Below are positions 15,656-25,209 of a stretch of DNA of 64,000 nt, one piece after another. How positions within the stretch are numbered: the stretch's first letter is position 1; each line of letters starts with the position of its first letter. Origin of the DNA: Elusimicrobiota bacterium (GTDB taxonomy: Bacteria; Elusimicrobiota; Elusimicrobia; Elusimicrobiales; Elusimicrobiaceae); the NCBI GenBank assembly GCA_029008615.1, contig JAQXJI010000006.1:1-64000 (forward strand), given 5' to 3'. A model generated the notes under the pieces. It did not search any database, was not told the origin of the DNA, and worked only from the letters and a program-made list of their open reading frames with translations. The translations under genes were made by a program, and so were the position numbers.

Positions 15656-17091
15656 GCGAAATTATCAAACCGATGCGCTGTGCCGTCTATACGCGTAAAT
15701 CCACTAGCGAGGGGCTGGAACAGGATTTTAACTCGTTGGACGCACAGCGCGAAGCTTGTTTAGCTTATATCTCCAGTCAACGCGGGGAAGGGTGGATCTC
15801 TGCGGAGGAACATTATGACGATGGGGGATTTACTGGAGCTAATACCGATAGACCGGGTTTGCAACATTTATTAGATGATATTCGAGCAGGCAAGATACAT
15901 TGTGTAGTTGTGTATAAGGTAGATCGTTTATCGCGCTCTTTGTTAGATTTTTCCCAACTCTTAGAGTTTTTTGATAAGTACGAGGTGTCATTTGTATCTG
16001 TTACGCAAAACTTTAATACCAAGACTTCTATGGGGCGTCTGACTCTGAATATTCTATTGTCCTTTGCCCAGTTTGAACGTGAAATTATTGGAGAACGCAC
16101 CCGTGATAAAATGGCGGCCTCCCGTATGAAGGGAAAGTTTATTGGAGGCACCATTCCATTTGGTTATAAGTTAGACAAAGAGCGGCATATATTAGTGCCG
16201 GACGATATACAGGCTGAGCAAGTACGGTTTATTTTTGAATGTTTATTACGTGCAGAGAACTTGGCCTATGTGATGAATATCCTTCAAGCTAAAGGAATCG
16301 GTCTGCCGGAAAAGAAATACAAAAATGGGGTTATCCGTTCTGCTAGACCAATATCTCGCGCGTACCTATATCGTATTGTGCATAACCCAGTTTATATTGG
16401 CAAAGTACTCTATAAAGGAAAAATATATGAAGGTGAGCACGAGGGGTTGGTAACGGAAAAAATATTTAATGCAGCGCAGAAATTATTGGCAGAAAAATAT
16501 ACTGCCCGTGGCTATGTGCGCAAACGGATAGAGGGCGTACTAAATGGGTTGTTATATTGCAAAGAATGCGGCAGTAAAATGGTTCCTACCTATGCTAAAA
16601 AGAAGGGCCGGAAGCACTTTTACTATGTATGCCATAGATGTGTAAAAGAGGGATATTCTGCTTGTCCAACCAAAACCGTCCGGCAGGTGGAATTTAACGA
16701 AGCCGTATTTAGGCGATTAATGGAACGCGGGTTATTAAATAAAAACGAGTTTAATCAATTAGATATAGATAAACAAACCGAAGAATTAATGAAAATCGTA
16801 TCTCGGATTACTTACGAATACAAAGAAAGCTATATTGAGGTAAGTTTGAAAAACGGAGTGCAATTTGGTTTCCGCGCCGCTGTGAAACCGCACTCGGGCG
16901 GAATACCAAAAAAAGAACGGCAAGCCTACAAAGAAATCCAACACTTAAAAGCTGATAAGGTTACCTACTATAAAGCCCTTGCTTTGCAGATACGTGAATA
17001 TATGCGTGTAAATAACTTAAGCCAGAAAGAATGTGCGCAAGCCCTTGGGCTAAGCAGTGCGAGGGTGAGTCAGATTTTAACGCTACTTTGA
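15652..17091 (+). CDS. Large serine recombinase (site-specific integrase/resolvase family)
   Basis: The 479-residue protein starts with the resolvase catalytic domain. It has YTRKSTSEG with the nucleophilic serine near residue 17, VYKVDRLSRSLLDFSQLLEFF near 90, and FAQFEREIIGERTRDKMA near 140. A recombinase domain follows (PFGYKLDKE, RAYLYRIVHNPVYIGKV), then a zinc ribbon (CKECGSKM and CHRCVKEGYSAC). A helix-turn-helix closes the protein (LSQKECAQALGLSSARVSQIL). It is the likely mobility enzyme for the island to its left. No attachment-site pair could be identified inside the window. Confidence 0.93.
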   Translation: MSEIIKPMRCAVYTRKSTSEGLEQDFNSLDAQREACLAYISSQRGEGWISAEEHYDDGGFTGANTDRPGLQHLLDDIRAGKIHCVVVYKVDRLSRSLLDFSQLLEFFDKYEVSFVSVTQNFNTKTSMGRLTLNILLSFAQFEREIIGERTRDKMAASRMKGKFIGGTIPFGYKLDKERHILVPDDIQAEQVRFIFECLLRAENLAYVMNILQAKGIGLPEKKYKNGVIRSARPISRAYLYRIVHNPVYIGKVLYKGKIYEGEHEGLVTEKIFNAAQKLLAEKYTARGYVRKRIEGVLNGLLYCKECGSKMVPTYAKKKGRKHFYYVCHRCVKEGYSACPTKTVRQVEFNEAVFRRLMERGLLNKNEFNQLDIDKQTEELMKIVSRITYEYKESYIEVSLKNGVQFGFRAAVKPHSGGIPKKERQAYKEIQHLKADKVTYYKALALQIREYMRVNNLSQKECAQALGLSSARVSQILTLL

Positions 17092-17119
17092 AGTATTTTT
17101 CAAATTTAAATTTATTAAA

Positions 17120-17188
17120 CTCCGATAAAACAAATCGGGGTTTTTATAACTACAGTTCCCAATAAACCCCGGGCATAAGCCCGGGGAG
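17120..17188 (+). terminator. Terminator hairpins after the recombinase gene
   Basis: The first stem, CTCCGAT/ATCGGGG (17120-17140), is followed by TTTTT and terminates the recombinase transcript. A second, stronger stem, CCCCGGGC/GCCCGGGG (17167-17174 with 17179-17186), follows and can act on either strand. Confidence 0.65.
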
Positions 17189-17243
17189 TTTCATTTAGTG
17201 GATAAATTTAAGAAAATTAAATTTTGAAAGTTAAATTTTGGGG

Positions 17244-17315
17244 CAAAAAGATACAAAAAGCCCAAAATAGCCCTTTTTTCTATCTTTTGGGGGGCGTTCT
17301 AAAGTGTATCTTTTG
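17244..17315. repeat. Short repeated TATCTTTTG motifs in the gap between recombinase and tRNA-His
   Basis: TATCTTTTG occurs twice in direct orientation (17281-17289 and 17307-17315). CAAAAAGATA, its near reverse complement, lies at 17244-17253. The first and middle copies can form an imperfect hairpin. This 320-bp gap otherwise holds terminators and no gene. Such a cluster next to a serine recombinase could be part of an attachment or binding site, but the partner end is not in the window. Confidence 0.3.
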
Positions 17316-17334
17316 AGTGCTAGCAGCTGATAAA

Positions 17335-17412
17335 CAAAAAATCCCCGACGAGAGTCGGGGATAAATAGGTCCAAATACAATTAAAAAATCCCGCCGAGGG
17401 TTCGACGGGAAA
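17335..17412 (-). terminator. Two terminators downstream of tRNA-His
   Basis: On the minus strand the stem at 17388-17408 (CCCG.CGA with a TCG.CGGG partner) is followed by TTTTTT. A second stem, ATCCCCGAC/GTCGGGGAT (17341-17362), is followed by another T-run. They end the tRNA-His transcript. Confidence 0.6.
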
Positions 17413-17417
17413 ATAAA

Positions 17418-17495
<78 letters not shown>

Positions 17496-17665
17496 ATAAA
17501 TTTGTATTTGCCGCCCATTCGCATATAAGCATACGGTGCTTAAACGCTCATAACGGCTGATGTCCTTCTATTTTATCATTTTGACGCTTTTTCTGGCAAG
17601 CCGATTTTTCGGCTCGTTTATAATTTCAGATTATGCGGCGGAAACTGCAAAATAAAAAACTAAAG

Positions 17666-18169
17666 CTACCAAGTTTCTTTATGGATTTTCCCGGCGTCAA
17701 AGCGGTTTTCGCGCCCTTTTGTTTCGTCCGCGTAGCCAAGCACCACTATCCCTACGGGGATAATATTTTTCGGAAGGTTAAACGCTTTGGAAATACCTTC
17801 AGCCCTTTCCTTATTAGGGTACACACCGAGCCAGACGCTTCCAAGGCCCACATCCGTTGCGCTTAAAAGCATATTTTGTATAGCCGAGGCGCAATCTTGC
17901 TGAAAAAAGTCCGTCGCCTCGTTTGTGTCTGCACAGACTATTACGGCGCAAGGTGCGGTTTTAAGCATAAGAGAATAAGGGTGCGCGTTCATTATTTTAT
18001 TTTTGCTTTCTTCGCTTTGTACGGTGATAAAACGCCAAGGCTGTTTATTCCTGGCGGTCGGGGCGGACATAGCCGCTTCCAAAATCTTCGTTAATTTTTC
18101 AGCTTCTAAAGTTTTGTTTTGATATTTGCGTATGCTTCTTCTGGCAAAAATTGCGTTAAAGGTTTCCAT
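17666..18169 (-). CDS. Nitroreductase-family FMN flavoprotein
   Basis: The 167-residue protein opens with FARRSIRKYQNK, the FMN-phosphate-binding RRSxRxY pattern of the family. SAPTARNKQPWRFITV follows, then the C-terminal GLGSVWLGVYP and IVVLGYADE segments. Members reduce nitro compounds, quinones or flavins with NAD(P)H; the physiological substrate here is unknown. The start at 18169 is chosen because AGGAGA lies 7 nt upstream; a longer frame to 18211 has no such site. It directly follows the serine dehydratase gene (1-bp gap), suggesting one transcript. Confidence 0.87.
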   Translation of the reverse strand: METFNAIFARRSIRKYQNKTLEAEKLTKILEAAMSAPTARNKQPWRFITVQSEESKNKIMNAHPYSLMLKTAPCAVIVCADTNEATDFFQQDCASAIQNMLLSATDVGLGSVWLGVYPNKERAEGISKAFNLPKNIIPVGIVVLGYADETKGRENRFDAGKIHKETW

Positions 18170-18170
18170 T

Positions 18171-19388
18171 TTATTTTCTCCTGAGGATTTTCTCTTTAAA
18201 AAATCTTGCAAGGCCGCCTTTTGCGGTTTCGCGGTAGTCGCTGTTCATATCTTTGCCCGTTTGCATCATTGTGGCCAAAATATCGTCGTAAGATACTCTG
18301 TTGTCGTCATCCGAGGCTATGGCGTAGGTTGCGCAGTCTATGGCGCGGCTGGCGGCCAAGGCGTTGCGTTCAATGCAAGGTATTTGCACAAGGCCGTCCA
18401 CGGGGTCGCAAGTAAGGCCCAAGTGATGTTCAAGCCCCATTTCGGCGGCGTATTCTATTTGGCGGTTATTTCCGCCTTCAAGCTGACAGGCGGCTGCGGC
18501 GGCCATAGCGCACGCTACGCCGACTTCCCCTTGGCAGCCAACTTCCGCGCCGGATATTGAAGCATTGGTTTTTGCCAAATTGCCGATAAGCCCGGCCGTA
18601 GCCAAAGCGCGGGTTATGGGGGTATCGTCAAGCTCGTAAATTTCTTTGGTTATTCTCAGTACGGCCGGCAAAACTCCGCAGGAGCCGCAAGTCGGCGCGG
18701 TAACGACTTTTCCGCCGCTGGCGTTTTCTTCTGAACAGGCCAAAGCATAAGAAAATAATTTATGCATTCTTCTTACGTATCTTGGGGAGGTATCGGAAAG
18801 TTTAAAATATCTTCTTGCTTTTCTTTCAAGCTGAAGGCTGCCCGGCAGCACTTCCCATTTGGTTACCCCGGCATTGATTGTAGCTTGCATTTGGTTCCAT
18901 ATTTCCAGCAGATAATCCCAAATTTCCGGGCCTTCGCATTCCTCCACATATTCCCAAAGGCTCATTTTTCTTTTTTTGCAGTAAGCGGTTATTTCCTGCA
19001 TAGTTTTAAGCGGATAAACGCTTGGCGGAATTTGATTAAAATCGCCGTCGTCTTTTATATCTCCGCCGCCCACGCTGTACACAAGCCAAGAGTCAAGAAC
19101 ATTGTCTTTTTCGTCCAAGGCCTCAAATCTTAAAGCGTTTGGATGCTTCGGCATAAATACGCCGCCTTCCCAAACTATTGAAACGGGTTTAGGCTCCAAG
19201 CCGGAAATTATGGCAAAATCGGTTAAATGGCCTTTGCCGGTAAGTGCGAGCGAACCGTACAAATGCACTCTAAAACTGTGCGCGGAGGTATTTCTGCGGT
19301 TGAAAATTTCCGCGGCTTTGCGCGGCCCCATTGTATGGCTGCTGGAGGGCCCCATTCCTACCTTAAACAAATCTTTTAGTGTCTGCAT
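18171..19388 (-). CDS. sdaA: L-serine dehydratase (L-serine ammonia-lyase), single chain
   Basis: Converts L-serine to pyruvate and ammonia with an oxygen-sensitive [4Fe-4S] cluster. The N-terminal beta domain has VGMGPSSSHTMGPRKA. The alpha domain has VTAPTCGSCGVLPAVL, GAEVGCQGEVGVACAMA and TCDPVDGLVQIPCIERNA; cysteines in these three segments are the cluster ligands. At 405 residues it is a fused single-chain enzyme slightly shorter than the E. coli 455-residue forms. The gene is divergent from the mntP-like gene with only 29 bp between starts, so the two promoters must overlap. The cluster chemistry fits an anaerobe. Confidence 0.93.
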   Translation of the reverse strand: MQTLKDLFKVGMGPSSSHTMGPRKAAEIFNRRNTSAHSFRVHLYGSLALTGKGHLTDFAIISGLEPKPVSIVWEGGVFMPKHPNALRFEALDEKDNVLDSWLVYSVGGGDIKDDGDFNQIPPSVYPLKTMQEITAYCKKRKMSLWEYVEECEGPEIWDYLLEIWNQMQATINAGVTKWEVLPGSLQLERKARRYFKLSDTSPRYVRRMHKLFSYALACSEENASGGKVVTAPTCGSCGVLPAVLRITKEIYELDDTPITRALATAGLIGNLAKTNASISGAEVGCQGEVGVACAMAAAAACQLEGGNNRQIEYAAEMGLEHHLGLTCDPVDGLVQIPCIERNALAASRAIDCATYAIASDDDNRVSYDDILATMMQTGKDMNSDYRETAKGGLARFFKEKILRRK

Positions 19389-19417
19389 ATAAAAATGTTA
19401 CTATATATTTTATATTT

Positions 19418-19978
19418 ATGGATATACTTGATATTATATTGCTTACCTTAAGCCTTTCAATAGATAATTTTGCCGTAAGCGCGGCATCTTCCTGCTGCGG
19501 AGTAAAAACCGGGGTAAAACAAATTTTGAAGGTGGCTTTAAGCTTCAGTTTTACGGGATTGATTTTTTTGTCGGCGGGATATTACGGCGGCGGTAAGCTT
19601 CTTAAATTTATCAGCAGTTGGGATCATATTATCGGCCCGCTTATTTTGTTTTATCTGGGCGCAAAGATGATAAAAGCGGCTTTCTCCGGAAAGGAAGAAA
19701 AGTCCGTCTGCCACAGATTTGATATGAACGGTTTAAAAGTTCTTTTGGCTCTTGCCGTTGCTACGAATATAGACGTTTTGGCCGCCGGCGTATCTATGGC
19801 CGCGTTGGAAGTAAAAATATTTGCGGTCGCCGTATTTTTATTTTTGTTTGTAAGTTCAGCAGTGGTCTTGGGTTTTGCATTGGGCTCTAAAATGGGGGCG
19901 CGTTTCGGCGATAAAATGGAGGCCGTAGGGGGTGCGGTTCTTATTTTGCTCAGTTTAAAGATATTTTTGGAAGGCTGA
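19418..19978 (+). CDS. mntP: MntP-family manganese efflux pump
   Basis: The 186-residue protein has six hydrophobic segments in two three-helix repeats. The first repeat has SLSIDNFAVSAASS and the second ATNIDVLAAGVSMAA; the two membrane-embedded aspartates are the conserved functional residues of MntP. The family exports Mn(II) from the cytoplasm. The ATG at 19418 fits the family N-terminus, and the upstream extension from 19379 would overlap the divergent sdaA start. A second MntP-like gene follows 72 bp downstream. No yybP-ykoY riboswitch is visible; the leader is only 29 bp. Confidence 0.88.
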   Translation: MDILDIILLTLSLSIDNFAVSAASSCCGVKTGVKQILKVALSFSFTGLIFLSAGYYGGGKLLKFISSWDHIIGPLILFYLGAKMIKAAFSGKEEKSVCHRFDMNGLKVLLALAVATNIDVLAAGVSMAALEVKIFAVAVFLFLFVSSAVVLGFALGSKMGARFGDKMEAVGGAVLILLSLKIFLEG

Positions 19979-20050
19979 AATATTGTTTCAAAAGGGCAAT
20001 TTATGTAAAATTTGGCTATACATTTGATACAATAAATTATAGGATTCTTT

Positions 20051-20617
20051 ATGGGAATAATATCATTAATAATAATATTGTTATGTATCTCCACCGGCTG
20101 TTTTGCCATAGGCGTCACATCCGGCAGCAAGCTGGGCAGCTGTTATAAGTCCTCCGTAGCTTTGAAGACGACTTTTGTTTTCGTCGTTACCAGCCTTTTG
20201 GCTTTGTCCTTAAGTTTCATTTTGGGCAAGCTTTTATATGACAGCGTTTCACACGTATCAACGTGGATAGCTTTTGCGCTGTTCTTCTTAATCGGCGTGC
20301 GGCTTCTTATGGAATCCATCGAGAAATCCCCCAGCCTCAACTATACCGATATCGTTCAAAGTTCTTATTTGATAAAAGTCGCCGTGCAATCCAGTGTGGA
20401 CGCTTTTATGTTCGGCTTTGTGCTTGCGCTTGTGGCGCCCAGGCTGCTTTTGGGCACTTTGTTTTTATCGGCTTTGTTTACTTTTTTGGCTGTAACTTTG
20501 GGGCTTTCCCACGGGCACAGCTTTACCAAAACCGTTCTCGGCAACAGGCTTCAGCTGATTGCCGGCATTATTATGGTAATCATAGCCGTAAGATTTGTGA
20601 TAATCGCCAACGGTTAA
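20051..20617 (+). CDS. MntP-like membrane protein, divergent paralogue
   Basis: The 188-residue protein has six hydrophobic segments in the MntP layout and follows a bona fide MntP. The first-repeat motif is altered: CISTGCFAIGVTSG replaces the expected D-x-F-A-V-S, so the first membrane aspartate is lost. The second repeat keeps it (VQSSVDAFMFGFVLAL). It might have a changed substrate, act as a partner of the upstream pump, or be inactive. A terminator follows, ending this two-gene unit. Confidence 0.72.
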   Translation: MGIISLIIILLCISTGCFAIGVTSGSKLGSCYKSSVALKTTFVFVVTSLLALSLSFILGKLLYDSVSHVSTWIAFALFFLIGVRLLMESIEKSPSLNYTDIVQSSYLIKVAVQSSVDAFMFGFVLALVAPRLLLGTLFLSALFTFLAVTLGLSHGHSFTKTVLGNRLQLIAGIIMVIIAVRFVIIANG

Positions 20618-20643
20618 TTTAACATCTCATATTATATTTTAAA

Positions 20644-20669
20644 AACGCTGCCGCTTTGCAGCGTTTTTT
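20644..20669 (+). terminator. Rho-independent terminator after the mntP pair
   Basis: Stem AACGCTGC/GCAGCGTT with a 6-nt loop, followed by a run of T residues. It separates the mntP pair from hpt. Confidence 0.8.
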
Positions 20670-20690
20670 ATAGCAAGGAGTAAATTATTT

Positions 20691-21227
20691 ATGGATTATA
20701 ATCCGCCTGTAAAAAAGATTCTCATAAGTGAAGAACAAATAAACAAAAGAGTAAAGGAACTGGCCGATAAAATATCTCAGGATTACAAAGGCAAAACGCC
20801 GATTTTGGCCGGCGTGCTTAGGGGTTCTGTTCTTTTCTTTTCCAATTTGGTTAAAAATCTTACGGTGGATTGCAATTTGGATTTTATGTGTCTTGCCTCT
20901 TACAGCGGTACTTCCAGCAGCGGGAAAGTCCGCTTTATTCTTGATTTGAGGGAAGATATTAAAGACCGCGACGTTATCATCGTGGAAGATATCGTGGACA
21001 CCGGCATTACCGCCAAATACCTTTTTGATTTACTTAAAACCAGGAATCCTGCCTCAATAGAAATGTGCGCTTTGTTGGATAAACCTTCCAACCGAAAAAT
21101 AGACATAAAACCCAAATACACGGGTTTTGAAATTGAAAACGAATTTGTAATAGGTTACGGCCTTGACTATAACGAACTTTACCGTAACTTACCTTATATA
21201 GGAGTATTTGATGAAACAAAGAAATAA
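20691..21227 (+). CDS. hpt: Hypoxanthine phosphoribosyltransferase
   Basis: Purine salvage enzyme that makes IMP or GMP from hypoxanthine or guanine and PRPP. The 178-residue protein has the PRPP-binding loop VIIVEDIVDTGITAKYLFDLL near residues 94-114. An upstream GVLRGSVLFFSNL (pyrophosphate loop) and the purine-binding tail FVIGYGLDYNELYRNLPYIGV are also present. AAGGAG lies 10 nt before the ATG. It overlaps ftsH by 17 bp; hpt-ftsH adjacency is also seen in Bacillus. First gene of a long operon with cell-envelope and cofactor genes. Confidence 0.93.
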   Translation: MDYNPPVKKILISEEQINKRVKELADKISQDYKGKTPILAGVLRGSVLFFSNLVKNLTVDCNLDFMCLASYSGTSSSGKVRFILDLREDIKDRDVIIVEDIVDTGITAKYLFDLLKTRNPASIEMCALLDKPSNRKIDIKPKYTGFEIENEFVIGYGLDYNELYRNLPYIGVFDETKK

Positions 21228-23115
21228 CAAAAGCCTTCCCGGCGTACCTTACAGACAGATCTTATTGTGGATATTGGCATTTGTATTGGTAGTCAGCATT
21301 TATTCTAAAATGGGGCCTAATCAGGCCGTTAAAGAACTGGATTATTCCGATTTTAAATCCAAAGTGGCGAGCGGCGATATTTTGTCGATAACGATGACGC
21401 CCGATACCATAACCGGTACTTTTAAAGACGAAGGCAAGGAATCCAAATTCCAGACGGTAAAGGTTGAAGACACCGCCTTGGTGCAGGAATTGGTCGCAGC
21501 GAAAGTACCTTTTAAAGCTCAGGCCGACAAAAGCTGGATATACAGCGTTCTTTTTAATATCGGTATGGTGCTTTTGTTTGTGTTTGCTTGGTGGTTTTTA
21601 TTTATCAGACCGCAGAGGAACGACGGCCGCAGCGCACTTAACTTTGCCAAGAGTAAGGCCAAAATGCAGGATCCTTCCAAGCAGGAAGTTACTTTTAAAG
21701 ACGTAGCCGGCTGCGATGAAGCCAAAGAGGAAATGCAGGATATAATAAAGTTCCTTAAAAATCCTAAAAAATTCCAAACTTTGGGTGCGAAACTGCCTAA
21801 GGGCGTACTGCTTTACGGCGCGCCGGGTACGGGTAAAACCCTGTTGGCCAAGGCTGTTGCAGGGGAGGCGAAAGTTTCATTCTTCTCCGCGTCCGCTTCG
21901 GAATTTGTTGAAATGTTCGTCGGCGTAGGTGCGGCGCGTGTAAGAGATTTATTCAATAACGCCAAAAACAATGCACCGGCCATTATTTTTATTGACGAAC
22001 TTGACGCCGTCGGCAGACGCCGCTTTGCCGGCATCGGCGGCGGTCATGACGAGCGTGAACAAACTTTAAATCAGCTTTTGATTGAACTTGACGGTTTTGA
22101 GAGTAAACAGGGCATAATCCTTATGGGTTCCACCAACAGGCCCGATGTTTTAGACCCCGCTTTAACGCGCCCCGGCCGTTTTGACAGACACGTCAACGTC
22201 CCCGCGCCGGATATGCAGGGCAGGAAGGAAATACTTGAAGTCCACGCCAAAAAAGTCAAAATGGGCAAGGACGTAAATTTGGAAGTTATAGCCAAGAGCA
22301 CTCCCGGTTTTGTAGGAGCTGATTTGGCCAATGTTATAAACGAAGCCGCCATTTTGGCCGCGCGCGCTGATAAACCCGCGGTGGAAACTTCCGATATTGA
22401 AGAAGCTGTTGAAAGAGTAATGGCAGGCCCTCAAAGAAAGAGCCGCGTAATTTCCGAACGGGAAAAACGCGTTATAGCCGCGCATGAAGCGGGCCATACC
22501 GTTGTAGCCAAACGCTGCAAACACAGCGACCCCGTCCATAAAGTTTCCATTATTCCGAGGGGCCCCGCTTTGGGCTACACGATGCAGCTTCCTTTGGAAG
22601 ATAAATATTTAACCACCAAGAGCGAAATTTTGGACAGGCTTACAATTTTGTTGGGCGGTCGCGCGGCGGAAGAAATTTTGTTTGACGAAATTACAACCGG
22701 CGCCCACGACGATTTATCCCGCACCACTGCTTATGCCAGGAAAATGGTTGCGGAACTCGGTATGAGCGAAAAGCTCGGCCCTATTTCCGTGCAGACGGAT
22801 CAGAACGAGGTGTTTTTGGGAATGGATTTATCCAGACACAAAAACTATTCAGAGGAACTTGCTCGGGAAATTGATAATGAAGTAAGCCTTTTGGTAAAAG
22901 ATTCTTACCGCAAAGCCAAGAATATTTTGAACGAAAATAAAGCCGCTTTGGAAAAACTTATAGAGCGCCTGCTTGAAAAAGAAGTCGTAGATTCCGACGA
23001 AATAGACGAAATACTCGGCATTAAAAAAGAAGTTAAGGAAGAGCCTTCCAAAGACGAAAATACTTCCGGCAAAGAAAATTCCGGCGAGGGAAAAACGGAG
23101 GCCTTAAATGCCTAA
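21211..23115 (+). CDS. ftsH: ATP-dependent zinc metalloprotease FtsH
   Basis: Membrane-anchored AAA+ protease for quality control of membrane and regulatory proteins. The 634-residue protein has two N-terminal membrane helices ([15 protein letters not shown] and [20 protein letters not shown]) flanking a periplasmic domain. The AAA domain has Walker [10 protein letters not shown] and Walker [12 protein letters not shown], with the second region of homology [18 protein letters not shown]. The peptidase has HEAGH near residue 424. The C-terminal 40 residues are a charged, disordered tail. The start at 21211 lies within the end of hpt, and glmM begins 8 bp before the ftsH stop. Confidence 0.97.
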   Translation: MKQRNNKSLPGVPYRQILLWILAFVLVVSIYSKMGPNQAVKELDYSDFKSKVASGDILSITMTPDTITGTFKDEGKESKFQTVKVEDTALVQELVAAKVPFKAQADKSWIYSVLFNIGMVLLFVFAWWFLFIRPQRNDGRSALNFAKSKAKMQDPSKQEVTFKDVAGCDEAKEEMQDIIKFLKNPKKFQTLGAKLPKGVLLYGAPGTGKTLLAKAVAGEAKVSFFSASASEFVEMFVGVGAARVRDLFNNAKNNAPAIIFIDELDAVGRRRFAGIGGGHDEREQTLNQLLIELDGFESKQGIILMGSTNRPDVLDPALTRPGRFDRHVNVPAPDMQGRKEILEVHAKKVKMGKDVNLEVIAKSTPGFVGADLANVINEAAILAARADKPAVETSDIEEAVERVMAGPQRKSRVISEREKRVIAAHEAGHTVVAKRCKHSDPVHKVSIIPRGPALGYTMQLPLEDKYLTTKSEILDRLTILLGGRAAEEILFDEITTGAHDDLSRTTAYARKMVAELGMSEKLGPISVQTDQNEVFLGMDLSRHKNYSEELAREIDNEVSLLVKDSYRKAKNILNENKAALEKLIERLLEKEVVDSDEIDEILGIKKEVKEEPSKDENTSGKENSGEGKTEALNA

Positions 23116-24463
23116 ATATTTCGGCACGGACGGCGTCAGGGCCGTAGCGGGGAAGTTTCCGTTGGTGGAAGACTTTATAACCAAGCTCGGTTATTGCGCG
23201 CTTAAAGAAATTGAAAAGCAAAGCTGCCCCTCAGGCAAAGACGTCATTATTGCGGAGGATTCCCGCGCTTCCGGCAAGGAAATTGCCGATTATTTGGCAC
23301 GCGGAATAAGGGCGGCGGGATATAACGCCGTGCATATCGGTGTGGCTCCTACGCCGGCGGCGTCATTCCTTACGCAAAAGCACAAAGCCGTATGCGGTAT
23401 AGTAATATCGGCCAGCCATAATCCGGCGGAATTTAACGGTATAAAGTTTTTTTCTCCTTTGGGATGTAAAATAAATGAAGATCTTGAAGCCGATATAGAA
23501 AAAGCCATAGAAGCCTGCTCGTCGGTCCCGCCTGAAGTTGCGGGCACGAATTTCGTTTATAAAAAAGAACTTATAAACGATTATGTGGATTTTTTAAAAT
23601 CCACTTTCCCCAAAGATATAAACCTTAAAGGAACAAAAATCGTTTTGGATTGCGCCAACGGCGCTTCTTACCAAATCGCGCCGCGCGTTTTTAAGGAACT
23701 CGGTGCGGAAATCACGGCTTTAAACGTAAATCCCGACGGTCTTAATATCAACTATAATTGCGGAGCTTTGCATACGGAAGGTATGCAGAACGCCACTAAG
23801 GAAAACAAGGCTTTTATGGGCTTTTCTTTCGACGGCGACGCCGACAGGCTGATAGCCTCGGACGAACTTGGCCGTCAGCTTGACGGTGATAATGTAATAG
23901 CCGCGGCCGCTCTTTACCTTAAAAGCAAAAATGCTTTAAAAGGCGGTAAAGCGGTGCTTACCATAATGGCCAATTTGGGTCTTATCAACTTTTTAAAAGC
24001 CAACGGCATTGAGCCGGTGCTGACGAAGGTCGGCGATAAATACGTTTTTGAGGCTTTGGATAAAGAGAATCTTTCAATCGGCGGGGAAACTTCCGGCCAC
24101 GTGATATTCAGGGATATTTCGCAGGCGGGCGACGGTATTTTGTGCGCGCTTCAGCTTTTGTCGATAGTAAAATATTCCGGCAAGCCGGCATCTTACGTTA
24201 AAGATTTATGGACTAAATATCCTTTAAAACTTGTTCCCGTAAAAGTATCCGAAAAGACCCCTCTTGAGCAAATTGACGGCTTTTTGCCTTATGTGGAAGA
24301 ACTGCAAAAGAATATGGGCGCAAAAGGCCGGATAGTTGTGCGGTATTCCGGCACGGAACCGCTTTTAAGGATACTTGTAGAAGGGGAAGATAAAACCTTG
24401 GTTGAGGAAAACGCTTCAAAAGTGGCGGATTTCTATTTGAGTAAAATCAAAGCCGGGGTATAA
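23108..24463 (+). CDS. glmM: Phosphoglucosamine mutase
   Basis: Interconverts glucosamine-6-phosphate and glucosamine-1-phosphate for UDP-GlcNAc synthesis, which feeds peptidoglycan and lipopolysaccharide. The 451-residue protein starts [13 protein letters not shown]. The active-site phosphoserine loop is VISASHNPAEFNGIKFF near residues 100-115. Metal binding is FSFDGDADRL, sugar specificity GGETSGH, and phosphate binding RYSGTEPLLR. All four signatures of the family are intact. It overlaps ftsH by 8 bp, and the same operon contains glmS, so the first two steps of amino-sugar synthesis are co-transcribed. Confidence 0.96.
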   Translation: MPKYFGTDGVRAVAGKFPLVEDFITKLGYCALKEIEKQSCPSGKDVIIAEDSRASGKEIADYLARGIRAAGYNAVHIGVAPTPAASFLTQKHKAVCGIVISASHNPAEFNGIKFFSPLGCKINEDLEADIEKAIEACSSVPPEVAGTNFVYKKELINDYVDFLKSTFPKDINLKGTKIVLDCANGASYQIAPRVFKELGAEITALNVNPDGLNINYNCGALHTEGMQNATKENKAFMGFSFDGDADRLIASDELGRQLDGDNVIAAAALYLKSKNALKGGKAVLTIMANLGLINFLKANGIEPVLTKVGDKYVFEALDKENLSIGGETSGHVIFRDISQAGDGILCALQLLSIVKYSGKPASYVKDLWTKYPLKLVPVKVSEKTPLEQIDGFLPYVEELQKNMGAKGRIVVRYSGTEPLLRILVEGEDKTLVEENASKVADFYLSKIKAGV

Positions 24464-24479
24464 ATTTGGGAGTTTTGTT

Positions 24480-25199
24480 ATGAAATTAGAATTAGGCGTA
24501 AATATAGATCATATAGCCACTTTAAGGCAAGCCAGAGGCGGAGCTGGCCCCAGTCCGCTCAAAGCCGCTCAGGCCTGCGTTAATTTGGGTGCTGAATATA
24601 TAGTAATCCATTTAAGAAGGGACAGACGCCACATTCAAGAAAATGATTTGCGTCTGCTTACCAAACATTTGAGAAAGCACGTCCATTTGGAAATGGCCGC
24701 CACTCAGGAAATGAGCGATTTGGCCGTCAAATATAAACCGGGTTCAGTCTGCATAGTGCCGGAATATCCCGGGGAACTGACGACTTCCGGCGGGCTTAAA
24801 ATGGACGACAAACATTTACCCTTGATACAGAAAGTAGTAAAAAGGCTTAAAGAAGAAGGAATAAAAGTCAGCCTTTTCGTGGATCCCAAAGCCAATGATA
24901 TCCGCGCGGCCAAGAGAATAGGCGCGGATATAGTTGAACTTTGCACCAAAGATTACAGCGAAGCCAAAACGGAAAAACAGCGTCAGGCCATTTTGGAAGA
25001 ACTTTCCGTATCTTCAATACTCGGGCGCGAACTCGGCCTTGAAGTTCATAGCGGACACGGGCTTGATTACGAGAATGTGGAAGATGTCGCCAATTTAAGC
25101 GGTATGCAATGCCTTAATATAGGTTTTTCGATAATGTCACGCGCGGTCTTCGTCGGATTGCCGCAGGCTGTGCTTGAGATGCGTCAAAAAATTTCTTAG
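24480..25199 (+). CDS. pdxJ: Pyridoxine 5'-phosphate synthase
   Basis: Last ring-closing step of the DXP-dependent pyridoxal phosphate pathway: condenses 1-deoxyxylulose-5-phosphate with 3-amino-2-oxopropyl phosphate. The 239-residue TIM barrel shows the family start LGVNIDHIATLRQARGG with the active-site His and Arg. VHLEMAATQEMSDLAV follows, then the phosphate loop GLEVHSGHGLDYENV. Length and motifs are standard. It sits 16 bp after glmM and 10 bp before glmS. The acpS gene two positions on recalls the pdxJ-acpS pairing of many proteobacteria, here split by glmS. Confidence 0.95.
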   Translation: MKLELGVNIDHIATLRQARGGAGPSPLKAAQACVNLGAEYIVIHLRRDRRHIQENDLRLLTKHLRKHVHLEMAATQEMSDLAVKYKPGSVCIVPEYPGELTTSGGLKMDDKHLPLIQKVVKRLKEEGIKVSLFVDPKANDIRAAKRIGADIVELCTKDYSEAKTEKQRQAILEELSVSSILGRELGLEVHSGHGLDYENVEDVANLSGMQCLNIGFSIMSRAVFVGLPQAVLEMRQKIS

Positions 25200-25209
25200 G
25201 AGTTTTGTT

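Noticed and set aside
19380-19418. yybP-ykoY manganese riboswitch before mntP
   Set aside because: The divergent leader is only 29 bp long.
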